NCBI GenBank assembly: GCA_903994455.1
Contig: CAJEXI010000014.1
Coordinates: 1 to 64,000 of the forward strand
Source: an uncultured Chlorobiaceae bacterium
Lineage (GTDB): Bacteria; Bacteroidota; Chlorobiia; Chlorobiales; Chlorobiaceae
Length of the DNA stretch: 64,000 nucleotides
Direction: 5' to 3'
Below are positions 1 through 10,800 of the stretch, in pieces. The position numbers were made by a program, and so were the translations under genes. The notes beneath the pieces were generated by a model. That model did not search any database. It saw nothing but the letters and a program-made list of their open reading frames with translations, and was not told the DNA's origin. Position 1 is the stretch's first letter; each line of letters opens with the position of its first letter.

Positions 1-3000
1 TACAGCTTCACAGTAATGGCAAGTGACGGGGTGAATACACCGACGGAAAAGGCTGTGACGCTTGCAATAAACAACCTTGACGAGGTGGCACCGACCATTA
101 CGTCAGGCGCAACGGCGACAGCGATCAACGAGAACAGCGGTGCCGGTCAGGTGGTGTACACGGCGACCTCGACAGACACGGGAGACATCAGCGCGGGAGT
201 GACCTACAGCCTGAAGGCGGGGACAGGCGATGCAGCCTTGCTCAGTATCAATGCAAGTACTGGAGCAGTGACGCTGACAGCGAATCCGGACTTTGAGGTG
301 CAATCGAGCTACAGTTTTACCATTATGGCAAGTGACGGGGTGAATGTGCCAACAGAAAAGTCGGTAATGCTTCCAATAAATAATCTGCCAGATAATCCGA
401 TAGAATTTACCTCGGGAGGCATTGGTTCAGTACCAGAGAATGCAGCGACAAGTACGGTGATCTACCAGTCAGTGGTGAACGTAGGAACCAATGCAGTCCT
501 TCCAACTTATTCGATCACTGGCGCTGATGAGTTAGCGCTGAACGTCAATACAACGACTGGTGCCATAACACTGAAGAGTTCGGCCGACTATGAAACGCAG
601 CAGGTTTACAAATTCAACGTTATCGCCACTGCCGGGATCGACCACACGACACAGGCTGTGGAGGTTTTGGTCGGTAACCTGAACGACAACGCACCGGTGT
701 TTACCTCTGGAGCTACCGGTTCAGTCAACGAAAATGCTGCGACAAGCACGGTGGTCTACACGGCAACGACGACTGATGCCGACCACCCTGCTGATCCCGC
801 GACCTATACTCTCGGCGGAACCGACTCTGGCGTGCTGACCATCAACTCGGCAACAGGGGCTGTAACGCTGAACGCATCAGCAAACTACGAAGATGCCTTC
901 CGTCCGGGCCATAGCTACAGCTTCAATGTTATAGCCAGTGATGGTGCCAACAGCAAAACGCAGGCGGTGGTTGTGTCGGTCAATAATATGAATGATGCGC
1001 CGACGGGTGCAGTGACCATCACGGGTGATGCAACTCAAGATACAACGCTGACAGCGAGTAACACGCTCAACGATCAAGACGGTATTTTTGGTACAATCAG
1101 CTACCAGTGGTATGCGGGTAGTACCGCGATCAGTGGTGCCATTGGTAGCAGTTACACGCTGACCTCAACAGAAGTCGGCGAAACGATCAAGGTTATTGCG
1201 AGCTATACGGATGGTCGCGGAACGGATGAAAGTGTTCCCAGCAGTTCAACGGCTGTTGTGCAGAAATCGAACACTGGTATTGTTACGGATGGGTATCTTT
1301 CTAAAGCTCTTGTATGGATTGACACCAATGGAGACGGGAAGCTGAACTGGAACGATACCAATGGAAATAATATTTGGGATACTGGAGAGGTTGCCTCTGA
1401 GTCGTGGACGGTTACTGATGAATCCGGACAGTTTAAGGGCTTGGTGGGGAGTGGCACTATTCGTATTACGGCGAACCCGATCAATACAGCGAATCCTCTC
1501 AATAGTCCTACAGCGAACCCTCTCAATAGTCCTACAAATCCGTATAATATTCCAACCAAGGATATCTCTACCGGCAAGTCATTTACCGGAAGTTATTCAG
1601 CTCCATCCGGTTCAACAGTTGTCACTCCGCTTACGACACTTATTGTGGCTGCTGGTGGTGATGAGGCCAAGGTTAAAACAGCACTCGGCCTTGATCCCAA
1701 CCTGAATTTGTCAACGTACGACCCGGTTGTAGAATCCCGGAAGGTGGGAGCGAGCAGTGACTCTGTGGCAATAGCGTTAAAGGTACAGAGCGCCACGATC
1801 CAGATTGCCAATATTATCGATATAGCGGCGAGTGTGACTGCAGGGGCTGGTGGAAGTACAGCAAATACCGCAGAAAGTGTTGCCTCCGCCCTTATGAGTA
1901 TGCCTGCAGGCCCCATTAATCTTGCTGATGCCGAGCTTATTAAAGATACCGTTACCACATCGGCGAAAACTGTGGTAACGGATACATTGAAGCTCGATAA
2001 CATTGCCTCTAATATTGGAGCTATCTCTACTGCGGCCTCCCTGGTGAATACGAATATTGAGAAGGTATCGACCGATGCAAGCAGTGCAGCGTCATCTGGT
2101 CAAACAATCAACCCTGTCACGAGTCTGACCAGTATTGTCCAAGCTCAGATTGTTGCACAGGACACCGCCACTGAGGCGGGTAAAGCCTCTGAGACGGAAA
2201 ATAATATTGTGATTACCGTAACTCCCGGAAACCTTGACCAGCAGCTAACGGCAGCGGCCGCCCAAGTTCAAACGATCGTTGTCAACCACGCTCCGACGGG
2301 TGTCGTCACAATTACGGGTACACCAAATACCGGCGAAACTCTGACAGCACTCAATTCTCTTGAGGACAGCGATGGTCTTGGTACGATCAGTTACCAGTGG
2401 TACAGGGGGAGTGATGCGAACAGTGTTGCCACAGGGAGCAGTTACACTCTGACCTCACCCGGGGATGTGGGCCAAACGATCAAGGTTGTCGCGAGCTATG
2501 TTGACGGTGTTGGATATATCGAGAGCCTCACCAGCAGTCCTACGGCGGTTGTTGCCAAAGTGCCGGTAAGCTTGTCTGATGTTGCAGTTGCGCTGACGAT
2601 CGGCAGTGACAGTGGCTTGTCGACCAGCGACAGGATTACCAATGTGAAGAACCCGACGGTATCGGTTGATTTAACCGGCAAAGCGCTTGTGACAGGAGAT
2701 ATTGTTCAGATCGTTGACAGCAACAACAGGAATACTGTGGTAGGCAGCCTCACTGTGGGCGATACTGCTGCTCTTGCCATGACTGACATACCGCTGACTA
2801 CAGAGTTGAGCGATGGGCCTCATGCCCTGAGGGCGCAAGTGACTGATGCGTCAGGAAATATCGGCGTTGCCAGTAAGCTTGCGACGGAAGTAACGGTAGA
2901 TACGGTGGTATCGGCGGCATGGATAACACGTCTGAATATCGGTGCGGACAGGGTTTCTGCCACTCTTGGCGTTGAACTTGACAGCGGTGACCATCTTTTT

Positions 3001-4446
3001 GGAACGGTGAACGGTGGTACTGAAACCGAAATCACAGCCCGTGTCAACGGCACATCAGTGACATGGGATGGATTGACCAATCCCACCACATTCAAGCTTG
3101 AGGTGAGGGATGTTGCTGGTAACAGCGTGATCATCGCACAACGAACCGTCAATGCAGGTACGACGACGACCACCACCACCATGCCTGCGGCTTCGGCATT
3201 AGGAACCGTTCAGTTGATTCCGGGCACTTTAGCCGCCACCCCGATCATTGATCTTGTCTATCCTCAGAGTCTCGGTTACGTCTTAAATGAGGTAATTTCT
3301 GCCGCTACAGGGTTGACTGAGCAGCTTGCAGCCTCGGTCTCTTCCGTAACGACCAATACTACTCTCATCCAGAATGGAATTACGGCTTATGTCGCAACAA
3401 TTCTTCCGGCAGCTCAGCCTGATGTGACGGTGCGCACCATCAGCTTTACTGATAATACCCAGGTGCAAGCTGGTGCGTTAGTCGTGAATGGAGCTACTGG
3501 TCATCAGGAGGCTCTTGTTATTCAGACCAGCGGATTACAATCTGGTTCTCAACTGGATATCAATAACGTTGATTTTGCAATTATTATTGGAAATAAGGCG
3601 CTGATACGTGGCGGGGCCGGGAATAATATGGTCTATGGTGATGATACTGACCAGAATATCGTACTCGGCGTTGGTGCTGACATTATTCACGGTGTTGGTG
3701 GCAATGATTCTATCGGTTCTCTTGGTGGCAACGACCAACTGTTTGGTGAAGCTGGCCGCGACACGCTGAGTGGTGGTGATGGTAATGATAGCCTGTATGG
3801 TGGTGATGGCAATGACTCGCTTACTGGTGGCGCTGGTAATGACCTGCTCGACGGCGGAGTTGGTGATGATACGGCGGTATTCACCGGTAACTTTGCTGAT
3901 TATATTATCAGCTATGATCCCGTTACACAGAAATATACGATTGCAGATAGTGTCGTTGGTCGTGATGATACAGATGTTGTTTCCAACATCGAGCACTTCC
4001 AGTTTGCTGGTGGTGTGACGAAGGCGGATATCATAGCGCCGGTAGTAGTCACTGATCATGCAACGGGGGTGGTGGGACTTTCCGATGATGTTGTGCTTGC
4101 CTTCAGGGAGACGATACATGCCGGTACGGGGACGATTGCGATTTACAGCGATTCAGCAACCGGGGAGTTGCTCGAGAGTTATGATGTGGCGACAAGCCCG
4201 AACCTTACGATTTCATCGAGTACCTTGACTATCAACCCGACAGCAACTCTTAAGTACAGCACGCACTACTTTGTTACCCTTGCTTCGGGAGCTGTTCAAG
4301 ATAGTGCCCATAACCCCAATGCAGGTGCAATATACGATTTCACTACGCTCGCCGATCCCTATGCCGAGGTATCGTCACATCATGGCAACGGAGATCTGTT
4401 GATTGGTGTTGGTGCGCTTGGTCTGCTTGCATGGCTGGTCCTGTAG
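1..4446 (+). CDS. Giant cadherin/Ig-repeat RTX surface protein, 5' end outside window
   Basis: The frame is open from the first base, so the N-terminus lies upstream. Visible in order: a partial plus three full cadherin-like repeats of about 100 residues (nt 1-1000), an Ig-like unit with a YQWY core (about 1000-1260), a region starting [12 protein letters not shown] (about 1275-2280), two more Ig-like units (2280-2920), a block of glycine/aspartate RTX nonapeptides such as [17 protein letters not shown] (about 3600-3880), a Big-type Ig domain (about 4050-4360) and a hydrophobic C-terminal tail. RTX repeats bind calcium and usually mark type I secreted proteins, so a secreted or surface adhesin is likely. 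The DGYLS region, RTX block and tail recur in the protein at 7875-13460, so the two are paralogues. No catalytic domain was recognised, and no secretion genes (HlyB/HlyD/TolC type) are in the window. Confidence 0.85.
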   Translation, partial: YSFTVMASDGVNTPTEKAVTLAINNLDEVAPTITSGATATAINENSGAGQVVYTATSTDTGDISAGVTYSLKAGTGDAALLSINASTGAVTLTANPDFEVQSSYSFTIMASDGVNVPTEKSVMLPINNLPDNPIEFTSGGIGSVPENAATSTVIYQSVVNVGTNAVLPTYSITGADELALNVNTTTGAITLKSSADYETQQVYKFNVIATAGIDHTTQAVEVLVGNLNDNAPVFTSGATGSVNENAATSTVVYTATTTDADHPADPATYTLGGTDSGVLTINSATGAVTLNASANYEDAFRPGHSYSFNVIASDGANSKTQAVVVSVNNMNDAPTGAVTITGDATQDTTLTASNTLNDQDGIFGTISYQWYAGSTAISGAIGSSYTLTSTEVGETIKVIASYTDGRGTDESVPSSSTAVVQKSNTGIVTDGYLSKALVWIDTNGDGKLNWNDTNGNNIWDTGEVASESWTVTDESGQFKGLVGSGTIRITANPINTANPLNSPTANPLNSPTNPYNIPTKDISTGKSFTGSYSAPSGSTVVTPLTTLIVAAGGDEAKVKTALGLDPNLNLSTYDPVVESRKVGASSDSVAIALKVQSATIQIANIIDIAASVTAGAGGSTANTAESVASALMSMPAGPINLADAELIKDTVTTSAKTVVTDTLKLDNIASNIGAISTAASLVNTNIEKVSTDASSAASSGQTINPVTSLTSIVQAQIVAQDTATEAGKASETENNIVITVTPGNLDQQLTAAAAQVQTIVVNHAPTGVVTITGTPNTGETLTALNSLEDSDGLGTISYQWYRGSDANSVATGSSYTLTSPGDVGQTIKVVASYVDGVGYIESLTSSPTAVVAKVPVSLSDVAVALTIGSDSGLSTSDRITNVKNPTVSVDLTGKALVTGDIVQIVDSNNRNTVVGSLTVGDTAALAMTDIPLTTELSDGPHALRAQVTDASGNIGVASKLATEVTVDTVVSAAWITRLNIGADRVSATLGVELDSGDHLFGTVNGGTETEITARVNGTSVTWDGLTNPTTFKLEVRDVAGNSVIIAQRTVNAGTTTTTTTMPAASALGTVQLIPGTLAATPIIDLVYPQSLGYVLNEVISAATGLTEQLAASVSSVTTNTTLIQNGITAYVATILPAAQPDVTVRTISFTDNTQVQAGALVVNGATGHQEALVIQTSGLQSGSQLDINNVDFAIIIGNKALIRGGAGNNMVYGDDTDQNIVLGVGADIIHGVGGNDSIGSLGGNDQLFGEAGRDTLSGGDGNDSLYGGDGNDSLTGGAGNDLLDGGVGDDTAVFTGNFADYIISYDPVTQKYTIADSVVGRDDTDVVSNIEHFQFAGGVTKADIIAPVVVTDHATGVVGLSDDVVLAFRETIHAGTGTIAIYSDSATGELLESYDVATSPNLTISSSTLTINPTATLKYSTHYFVTLASGAVQDSAHNPNAGAIYDFTTLADPYAEVSSHHGNGDLLIGVGALGLLAWLVL
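1486..1533 (+). repeat. Two 24-bp direct repeats inside the RTX protein gene
   Basis: Two copies of a 24-nt unit differ at a single base and encode the doubled peptide TANPLNSP. The second RTX protein lacks the insertion at the equivalent place (around 11365-11385), so it looks like slippage expansion in a linker. Confidence 0.8.
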
Positions 4447-4615
4447 TTTTTTTTATCCAATAGTAAAACACAGAATATGTCTTCAGCCGTATTGAACTTG
4501 CGAGTGATGTCTGGAATGACAAGGTATCTCATGCCTTGTGCCGTTCAGTGGTCAGATGGTTGCTCGCAAGCCAATATGAATGGTTATTTTTCAATACTTT
4601 TGAAGTATTGAGATC

Positions 4616-5128
4616 GTGGCCAGTGATGTTGTTGGCACGACCATCGAAGATACTGGAACGGTTGAGGTTACTTTTGCCGCACTTCAGGCTCAGGGTGATG
4701 GGGCTGATGGTGATGGCAAGGCTGACCTGATAGTGGTGAATTCAACGAGCCATACCCTCTCGGTGCTGGCCAACGCCCTTGTGCAGGAGGTGGCTCGAGC
4801 CATTACCTTCAGCAACAGCAGCGATGCCCCATCCTTGCTCGACCGTACTCTGATTTCGATTGAAAACCTGATTGGCTCCATCTACAACGACACTCTGACC
4901 GGTAATGCGGGTAATAATGCTCTTGATATCCTGAAGATGGCGGTCAAGCTCGACACTGCGCCTGAAAAAGAGTGGCTGTTTGTTCCCGAGAGCGTGGCCA
5001 GCGAGGAGATGTCGCGAACCCACGTTGTCTGGCCAGATAATCCGATACCCGTCACTCTGGATATGGATCAGGAGTTGCACCTGATCGGGATTGTCAAGGG
5101 TGACGTAAATGGAAGCTGGGTAGCGTAA
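4616..5128 (+). pseudogene. Remnant of a further RTX/dockerin-type surface protein
   Basis: This 170-codon frame can only start at GTG 4616; an in-frame TGA lies just upstream and there is no Shine-Dalgarno sequence. It contains a GDGADGDGKADLIVVN segment like FG-GAP/calcium loops, one RTX-like nonapeptide (NDTLTGNAGNNALDI), then a C-terminal stretch (EWLFVPE ... LIGIVKGDVNGSW). That stretch matches the end of the neighbouring DUF4347 protein (EWAFVAR ... LVGILRGDVDGSW). The first dockerin-like helices seen in that neighbour are reduced to ALDILKMAV here. It reads as the 3' end of a larger gene whose front was deleted. It could still be translated as a small protein, but its start is poor. 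Confidence 0.6.
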
Positions 5129-5276
5129 CATTTTGCATGCAATTGCGTTTTTTTTGATAATCATGGGTTCTTTTTTTTAACTTACACCAAGTACGCATCC
5201 TTATTTTAGGTGGTCGCAGTCGGCGGACTGTTATGGCGTGTTCAGGATGTATTGTATTTATATTCCGTTACGGTCG

Positions 5277-5304
5277 TTGATTTACGACTATACCTGTAAA
5301 TCAA
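5277..5304. promoter_or_regulatory. 9-bp perfect inverted repeat upstream of the DUF4347 gene
   Basis: Arms TTGATTTAC and GTAAATCAA are separated by 10 nt and end 38 nt before the start codon at 5343. There is no T-run, so an operator or 5'-UTR hairpin is more likely than a terminator. The function is inferred from position only. Confidence 0.4.
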
Positions 5305-5342
5305 TTTGATGCTTTCACGTGAACAATTTCAAGGGGTGATTT

Positions 5343-7805
5343 ATGAATATTGAAGCTGTTGCCGAGTCCAACAGGGTAGCCTTGTCTGGAGCTGATTTTC
5401 TGGGAAACTCCTTTTCAATGGAGGGACTTGAAGCAACCGGAAACAGGGATCTCCGGACGCTGGTTATTGCTGATACCGATATTGAGGATGCTGCTGTTTT
5501 ACTGGAGCGTCTTGAGCCGGGGACGGATCTTTGGTGGGTTGATGCACGGTCAAATTTTGCAGATACCCTTGATAATGCCCTCTCAGGAAGATATGAGACG
5601 CTTCATTTTGTTGGGCATGGTCAGCCAGGGTCGATAACGCTTGGCGGCAACGTTCTGGATGCCGAAGATTTTACCGCATTGTCAAAGGTGGATGTTGAGG
5701 CACCATCCATCCATTTCTGGTCGTGCATGACTGGTGCCGGGGCGAAAGGCAGAGCATTCGTTCATCGTATAGCAGAGGCTTTTGATACCGTTGTAACGGC
5801 GTTCAGTGGCTTGGTTGGTGCAGGGGACAAAGGAGGAAGTTGGTTGCCTGATGTCTTTTCACGTGCAGATGCTTTGGTTGCTGTTCCCTTCGGAAATGCG
5901 TCAGCTTATCGGTACACCCTGTCAGCTTCGGCGCTGCAACTGAAGTCGGTTGCTACAACAGCCGGTGTTGATATTCAGGTCTGGTTAACAGCGGGTACGG
6001 TTATTGACGCAGCAGATATCGTGTTGAGTTACGATACGATGATGGCCATCTATACAGGGTCTGCAGCAAATTCGGTATTGACCGGGTGGAGCTGGTTCGC
6101 TAATCCCGATCCGGTTTCTCCAAATCATTTGCTGGTAACGGGTATAAGTCTCAACCCGCTCAACAGCGCCAGCGATCTTTTACTGGAGACCTTCAGCTTT
6201 GCGCTGCCCCGGCAAAGTGCTGGTTTTACGGTGTCACTTGTTGGCGGCTCTTCCGGTACGGCACTGACGAATTCAACTGGCACGGATCCATTACTGGGAA
6301 CTTTGCCCACAATAACATACGCTGTAGCCCCGGTCGATTGGACGGCTATTGATTTTACCGGCACTCCGTCGGATACGGCTGGTGCAAATGAATTCCTTCT
6401 TGATTTTTATCAGGATGCAGCAAAACAGAGCGAGACGGGGTATGTTGCCTCAATCAATAATACGGGCAGCACGTCACATCTGTACGACACCACCGGGGAT
6501 GGCAGACCTGACCGATTTGACTCATTATCGACATCAGGAAACACATCGGGCACCATAACCTGGGATGCTCATGGCGGGTTTACGGCAACAACGACCGTTG
6601 GAGGCAACAAGGTCGATTACGGACGGGTAACCACCGACTCTGCCGGTAAGCCTGTTGGTTTCTATGGCTTTGATTTAACCTCTTATTTGCTCGTCCCCGA
6701 TACCAATCCCTTTGACAAGCTTGTCTCTGCCTTTACGATATCAGCTTCGGAAAAAGGCAGCCTGTACGATAATGAACTCGGCGATGGTATTGTAGACAGC
6801 CTTATTGTCACCTCGTCATCGACTGAAGGCGGGCAGGTTCAGACAGATACCAGTAACTATCGTCTTGTCTGGAGTGATGCAACACACTGGACGGCCCACA
6901 GTCTTCAGGAACTGGTTTTTGGGACGAGTTATGACAGTAGTGGTCGCCCAACAACAGTGATGATGGAAGGCGCGGTGCGAACGATTGCCTGGCAGACTGC
7001 GGGTGTTGGTAATGTTATTGGCACAGTCAGTTTCAGTACACAGAGCAATGGAGTTGCGGTTTCGGCAGTGTTGAAATTTATTGATTTGAATAGCGATGAT
7101 AAACCAGAGCAGGCAACGTACACGAAGGAGGGGATCGGAGTAACAGGATATACCGCCAACGCGTCTCTTGCTGGGTGGAGCTATGACAGCAGCAATCATC
7201 CCCTGTCGGTGACGGCTGAGATTTTTACCTCTACTCAGACCAAAGATCTTTTCAGCGGTATGGTGACAGGCTCAAACAGCAATCCAGGAGCTATTCTTTT
7301 GCCTTCATCATCCCAATCCTATGGTATTACCGTCAACACAAAATATTGGAAGAGTGAGACCCCGATCAAGGGGGTTGTACTGGAAACAGCGCATCAAACG
7401 GGTGATACAGGCTCAGTGACGCTGGGCGACCATGCAGCAGGCTTCACAACACTTACTCCCGCATTGACGGCAGATGCGGCAGCCAAAGGTTCGGTCGATC
7501 TGCTTGATGCCATCGCTATTCTCAAGAGCATTGTAGGTCTGACGACGCTGAATGGTTATCAGCAGGTTGCCGCCGATTTTGACAAGGCTAACGGAGTAGA
7601 TTTGAATGATGCCATTGGCATTCTTAAACATGTCGTTGGGCTTACTGCCCCGACACCGGAGTGGGCTTTTGTAGCCAGGACGGATCTCCTGCCCGATCCT
7701 GGACATGCCATCTCGGTCGATGTGATTGCCGACACCACTGTTGACCTGGTGGGTATTCTGAGAGGCGATGTTGATGGAAGCTGGTCTACGGTACCCCATT
7801 TATAA
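5343..7805 (+). CDS. DUF4347 protein with cohesin-like and dockerin-like segments
   Basis: An 820-residue protein starting at ATG after a good ribosome site (AAGGGGTGA). Residues about 38-190 look like DUF4347: HFVGHGQPG (His92) followed by IHFWSC (Cys128), a His/Cys arrangement reminiscent of caspase-like folds. Residues about 195-300 resemble a cohesin (G-V-D-I-Q-V-W-L, later L-S-Y-D-T, then L-L-E-T-F-S-F). The middle, about 340-700, is unrecognised. Residues about 717-767 carry two dockerin-like helices with a calcium loop (DLLDAIAILKSIVGL and DLNDAIGILKHVVGL). The last 50 residues match the remnant at 4616-5128. There is no evident signal peptide, which fits type I secretion, as is usual for DUF4347 adhesins. 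A role in cell-surface assembly is inferred; protease activity is not shown. Confidence 0.75.
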   Translation: MNIEAVAESNRVALSGADFLGNSFSMEGLEATGNRDLRTLVIADTDIEDAAVLLERLEPGTDLWWVDARSNFADTLDNALSGRYETLHFVGHGQPGSITLGGNVLDAEDFTALSKVDVEAPSIHFWSCMTGAGAKGRAFVHRIAEAFDTVVTAFSGLVGAGDKGGSWLPDVFSRADALVAVPFGNASAYRYTLSASALQLKSVATTAGVDIQVWLTAGTVIDAADIVLSYDTMMAIYTGSAANSVLTGWSWFANPDPVSPNHLLVTGISLNPLNSASDLLLETFSFALPRQSAGFTVSLVGGSSGTALTNSTGTDPLLGTLPTITYAVAPVDWTAIDFTGTPSDTAGANEFLLDFYQDAAKQSETGYVASINNTGSTSHLYDTTGDGRPDRFDSLSTSGNTSGTITWDAHGGFTATTTVGGNKVDYGRVTTDSAGKPVGFYGFDLTSYLLVPDTNPFDKLVSAFTISASEKGSLYDNELGDGIVDSLIVTSSSTEGGQVQTDTSNYRLVWSDATHWTAHSLQELVFGTSYDSSGRPTTVMMEGAVRTIAWQTAGVGNVIGTVSFSTQSNGVAVSAVLKFIDLNSDDKPEQATYTKEGIGVTGYTANASLAGWSYDSSNHPLSVTAEIFTSTQTKDLFSGMVTGSNSNPGAILLPSSSQSYGITVNTKYWKSETPIKGVVLETAHQTGDTGSVTLGDHAAGFTTLTPALTADAAAKGSVDLLDAIAILKSIVGLTTLNGYQQVAADFDKANGVDLNDAIGILKHVVGLTAPTPEWAFVARTDLLPDPGHAISVDVIADTTVDLVGILRGDVDGSWSTVPHL

Positions 7806-7874
7806 CTACCAACAAGTTTATACTATTTTTGCTCATGACGAGCGCTGAAGCACGAAACCAAAAAGGAGTAAAGA

Positions 7875-10800
7875 ATGTCTGATTTTGTAACCATAGCGAA
7901 CAAGACCTATACCCCGAGCGGTAGTAATACTATAGTTCAGTTTGACCTTTGTTTTGCTGCAGAGCAGATTGGTGCATCAAAGATCAGTGGTGCGTTGATT
8001 GATCTGGATTATCAATACTCATTTGTCAGTAACAGTCAGGTGATCAATCCAACATTTAGTTATCCTGATGGTTTTGGAGGTCAAAAAATAGCAACAGTTT
8101 GGTCCGATCCTCCTACCATTAACCTGAGCGGGGCCTTGTCGACCGGCAAGATTGCCTTGGTGGCGGATCCAGCACATCTTGACCAGAATCCAATTGTTGG
8201 GACGAATGGAAAGGTTCTTACGGTTCAATTATTGGTTTCCGGCAATGTGACTGATTTTGCGGTCTCTTTGCAAAGCGATGCAAACAGTGGAGATAATTAC
8301 ATCACTACCGCTGATGAAGTGAAGCACGATCTTGATGGTGGAGCTCTTCCTTCAAACGTTCCGGCCACATTCAGTGGAGATGATACCGGCAATGTTGTTG
8401 AAGACAGCGGTAGCTACACCCATGCAGGCACACTGATAGTCAGCGATGTCGACAGTGCGACAACGGTAACAGCCCAAACCAATACGCCAGGGACGTACGG
8501 AACATTCAGCATCGGTACGAACGGCGTGTGGACGTATACGGCAGACAATACGAAGCTGCAGGCGCTTGGAGGCACGACACCAACGGCGACAGATACTTTC
8601 GCAGTAACAACCGCTGATGGTACAACGCACAATATGGTGTTGACTTTGACTGGCGTGAACGATGCTGCGACCTTCAGCGGCAGCAGCACAAGTGGCGTGA
8701 CTGAAGACAGCGGCAGCTACAACATCGGTGGCACACTGACGGTCAGCGATGTGGACAGTGCAACAACGGTAACAGCTCAAACCAATACGGCAGGGACTTA
8801 CGGAACATTCAGCATCGGCACGAGTGGCGTGTGGACGTACACTGCTGACAACACGAAGCTGCAAGCGCTCGGAGGCACGACACCAACGGCGACAGATACT
8901 TTCGCGGTAACAACCGTTGATGGTACAACGCACAATATTGTCGTTACCCTGGCAGGCGTGAACGATGCTGCGACCTTCAGCGGTAGCAGCACAGGCGGTG
9001 TGACCGAAAACAGCGGCAGCTACAACATCGGTGGCACAATGACGGTCAGCGATGTGGACAGTGCCACAACGGTAACGGCTCAAACCAATACGGCAGGGAC
9101 TTACGGAACCTTCAGCATCAGCACGAACGGCGTATGGACGTACACGGCTGACAACACGAAACTGAAATCACTTGGCGGAACAACACCAACAGCGACAGAG
9201 ACGTTCGCAGTAACAACCGCAGATGGCATCGCACACAACATTGTCATTACCCTGACGGGCATCAATGATGCGCCAACAGGTGATGTTATTATTAACGGCG
9301 CTGCTACGCAGAACGTACTACTGACAGCATCAACAGAGACGATTGCTGATCTTGACGGTCTTGGTACGTTCAGTTACAAGTGGAAGGCGGACGGCAGCGA
9401 TATCAGTTTGGCGACCGGCAGCACTTATACACTGACCCAGGCAGAGGTAGGCAAAACTGTTACCGTTGTGGCAAGCTATACCGACGGTTACGGCACTACA
9501 GAGCATGTTACCAGCACGGCCACAGGTATTGTTACGAATGTCAACGATAGACCAACAGGCGGTGTCGTGATTAATGGCACACCGTCACGCGGAGCTACGT
9601 TGACGGCAGATATCACTACCCTTGAGGATGCTGATGGTCCTGGAACCATTCATTACCAATGGCAAGCAGATAATAGTGACATTGCCAATGCAATCGGCAA
9701 AACCTTTCTTTTGACAGCAGCCGAAGTTGGCAAAACGGTTACCGTTGTCGCAAGTTACATTGACAACTATGGAGAAAACGAGCATGTTACCAGTGCAGCA
9801 ACAGGAGCTGTGGCAGAACATCAGAATAATCCTCCGACAGGAAGTGTCGATATTGCCGGCACACCACTCCAGGGCCAGCAACTGACAGCATCAAATACTC
9901 TTGCTGATGCCGACGTTCTTGGCACCATCATTTACCAGTGGAAAGCGGGTAGCAGCATCATCAATGGAGCAACCAATAGTACTTATACACTGACGGAAGC
10001 AGAGGTTGGAAAAACAGTCACCGTTGTTGCAAGCTATACCGATGGCTTTGGAGTTATTGAAAGCAAGGAAAGTGGTGCAACCAGTACTGTTGACAATGTT
10101 AACGATGCGCCAACAGGCAGCGTCACCATTACCGGCACGGCGAGCCAGAATGCAATTCTTACGGCTTTAAATGACCTTCATGATCTTGACGGTACAGGGG
10201 CAATCACCTACCAGTGGAAATCGGGAGGCAGCGATATCAATGGAGGCATCAGCAGCACGTATAAACTGACGGAAGCGGAGGTAGGAAAAACAGTCACCGT
10301 TGTGGCTGGCTATACTGACGGCCATGATACGGTAGAGCATGTTCCAAGTGCGGCCACAGGTGCCGTTGAGAATGTCAACGATACGCCGACAGGTAGTGTC
10401 ACCATAGCAGGTACTGCAATACAGGGTCAGCAATTGACAGCATCAAACACGCTTGTCGATCTTGACGGTCCTGGCACGATCACTTACCAGTGGAAATCGG
10501 GAGGCAGCGATATCAATGGAGCCATCAGCAGCACCTATACGCTGACGGAAGCTGAGGTAGGAAAAGCCGTCATCGTTGTGGCAAGCTATACCGACGGCCA
10601 TGGTACGGTGGAGCACGTTCCAAGTGCGGCCACCGGTGTCGTTGAGAATGTCAACGATACGCCGACAGGCAGTGTCACCATTACCGGCACGGCGACGCAG
10701 AATGCAATACTGACAGCATCAAACACGCTTGCTGATCTTGACGGTCCAGGCACGATCACTTACCAGTGGAAATCGGGAGGCAGCGATATCAATGGAGCCA

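Noticed and set aside
3687..4119. Long minus-strand frames opposite the RTX repeats, and similar frames opposite VCBS/Ig repeats
   Set aside because: They arise from the biased, repetitive codons of the surface-protein genes and have no protein-like features or ribosome sites.
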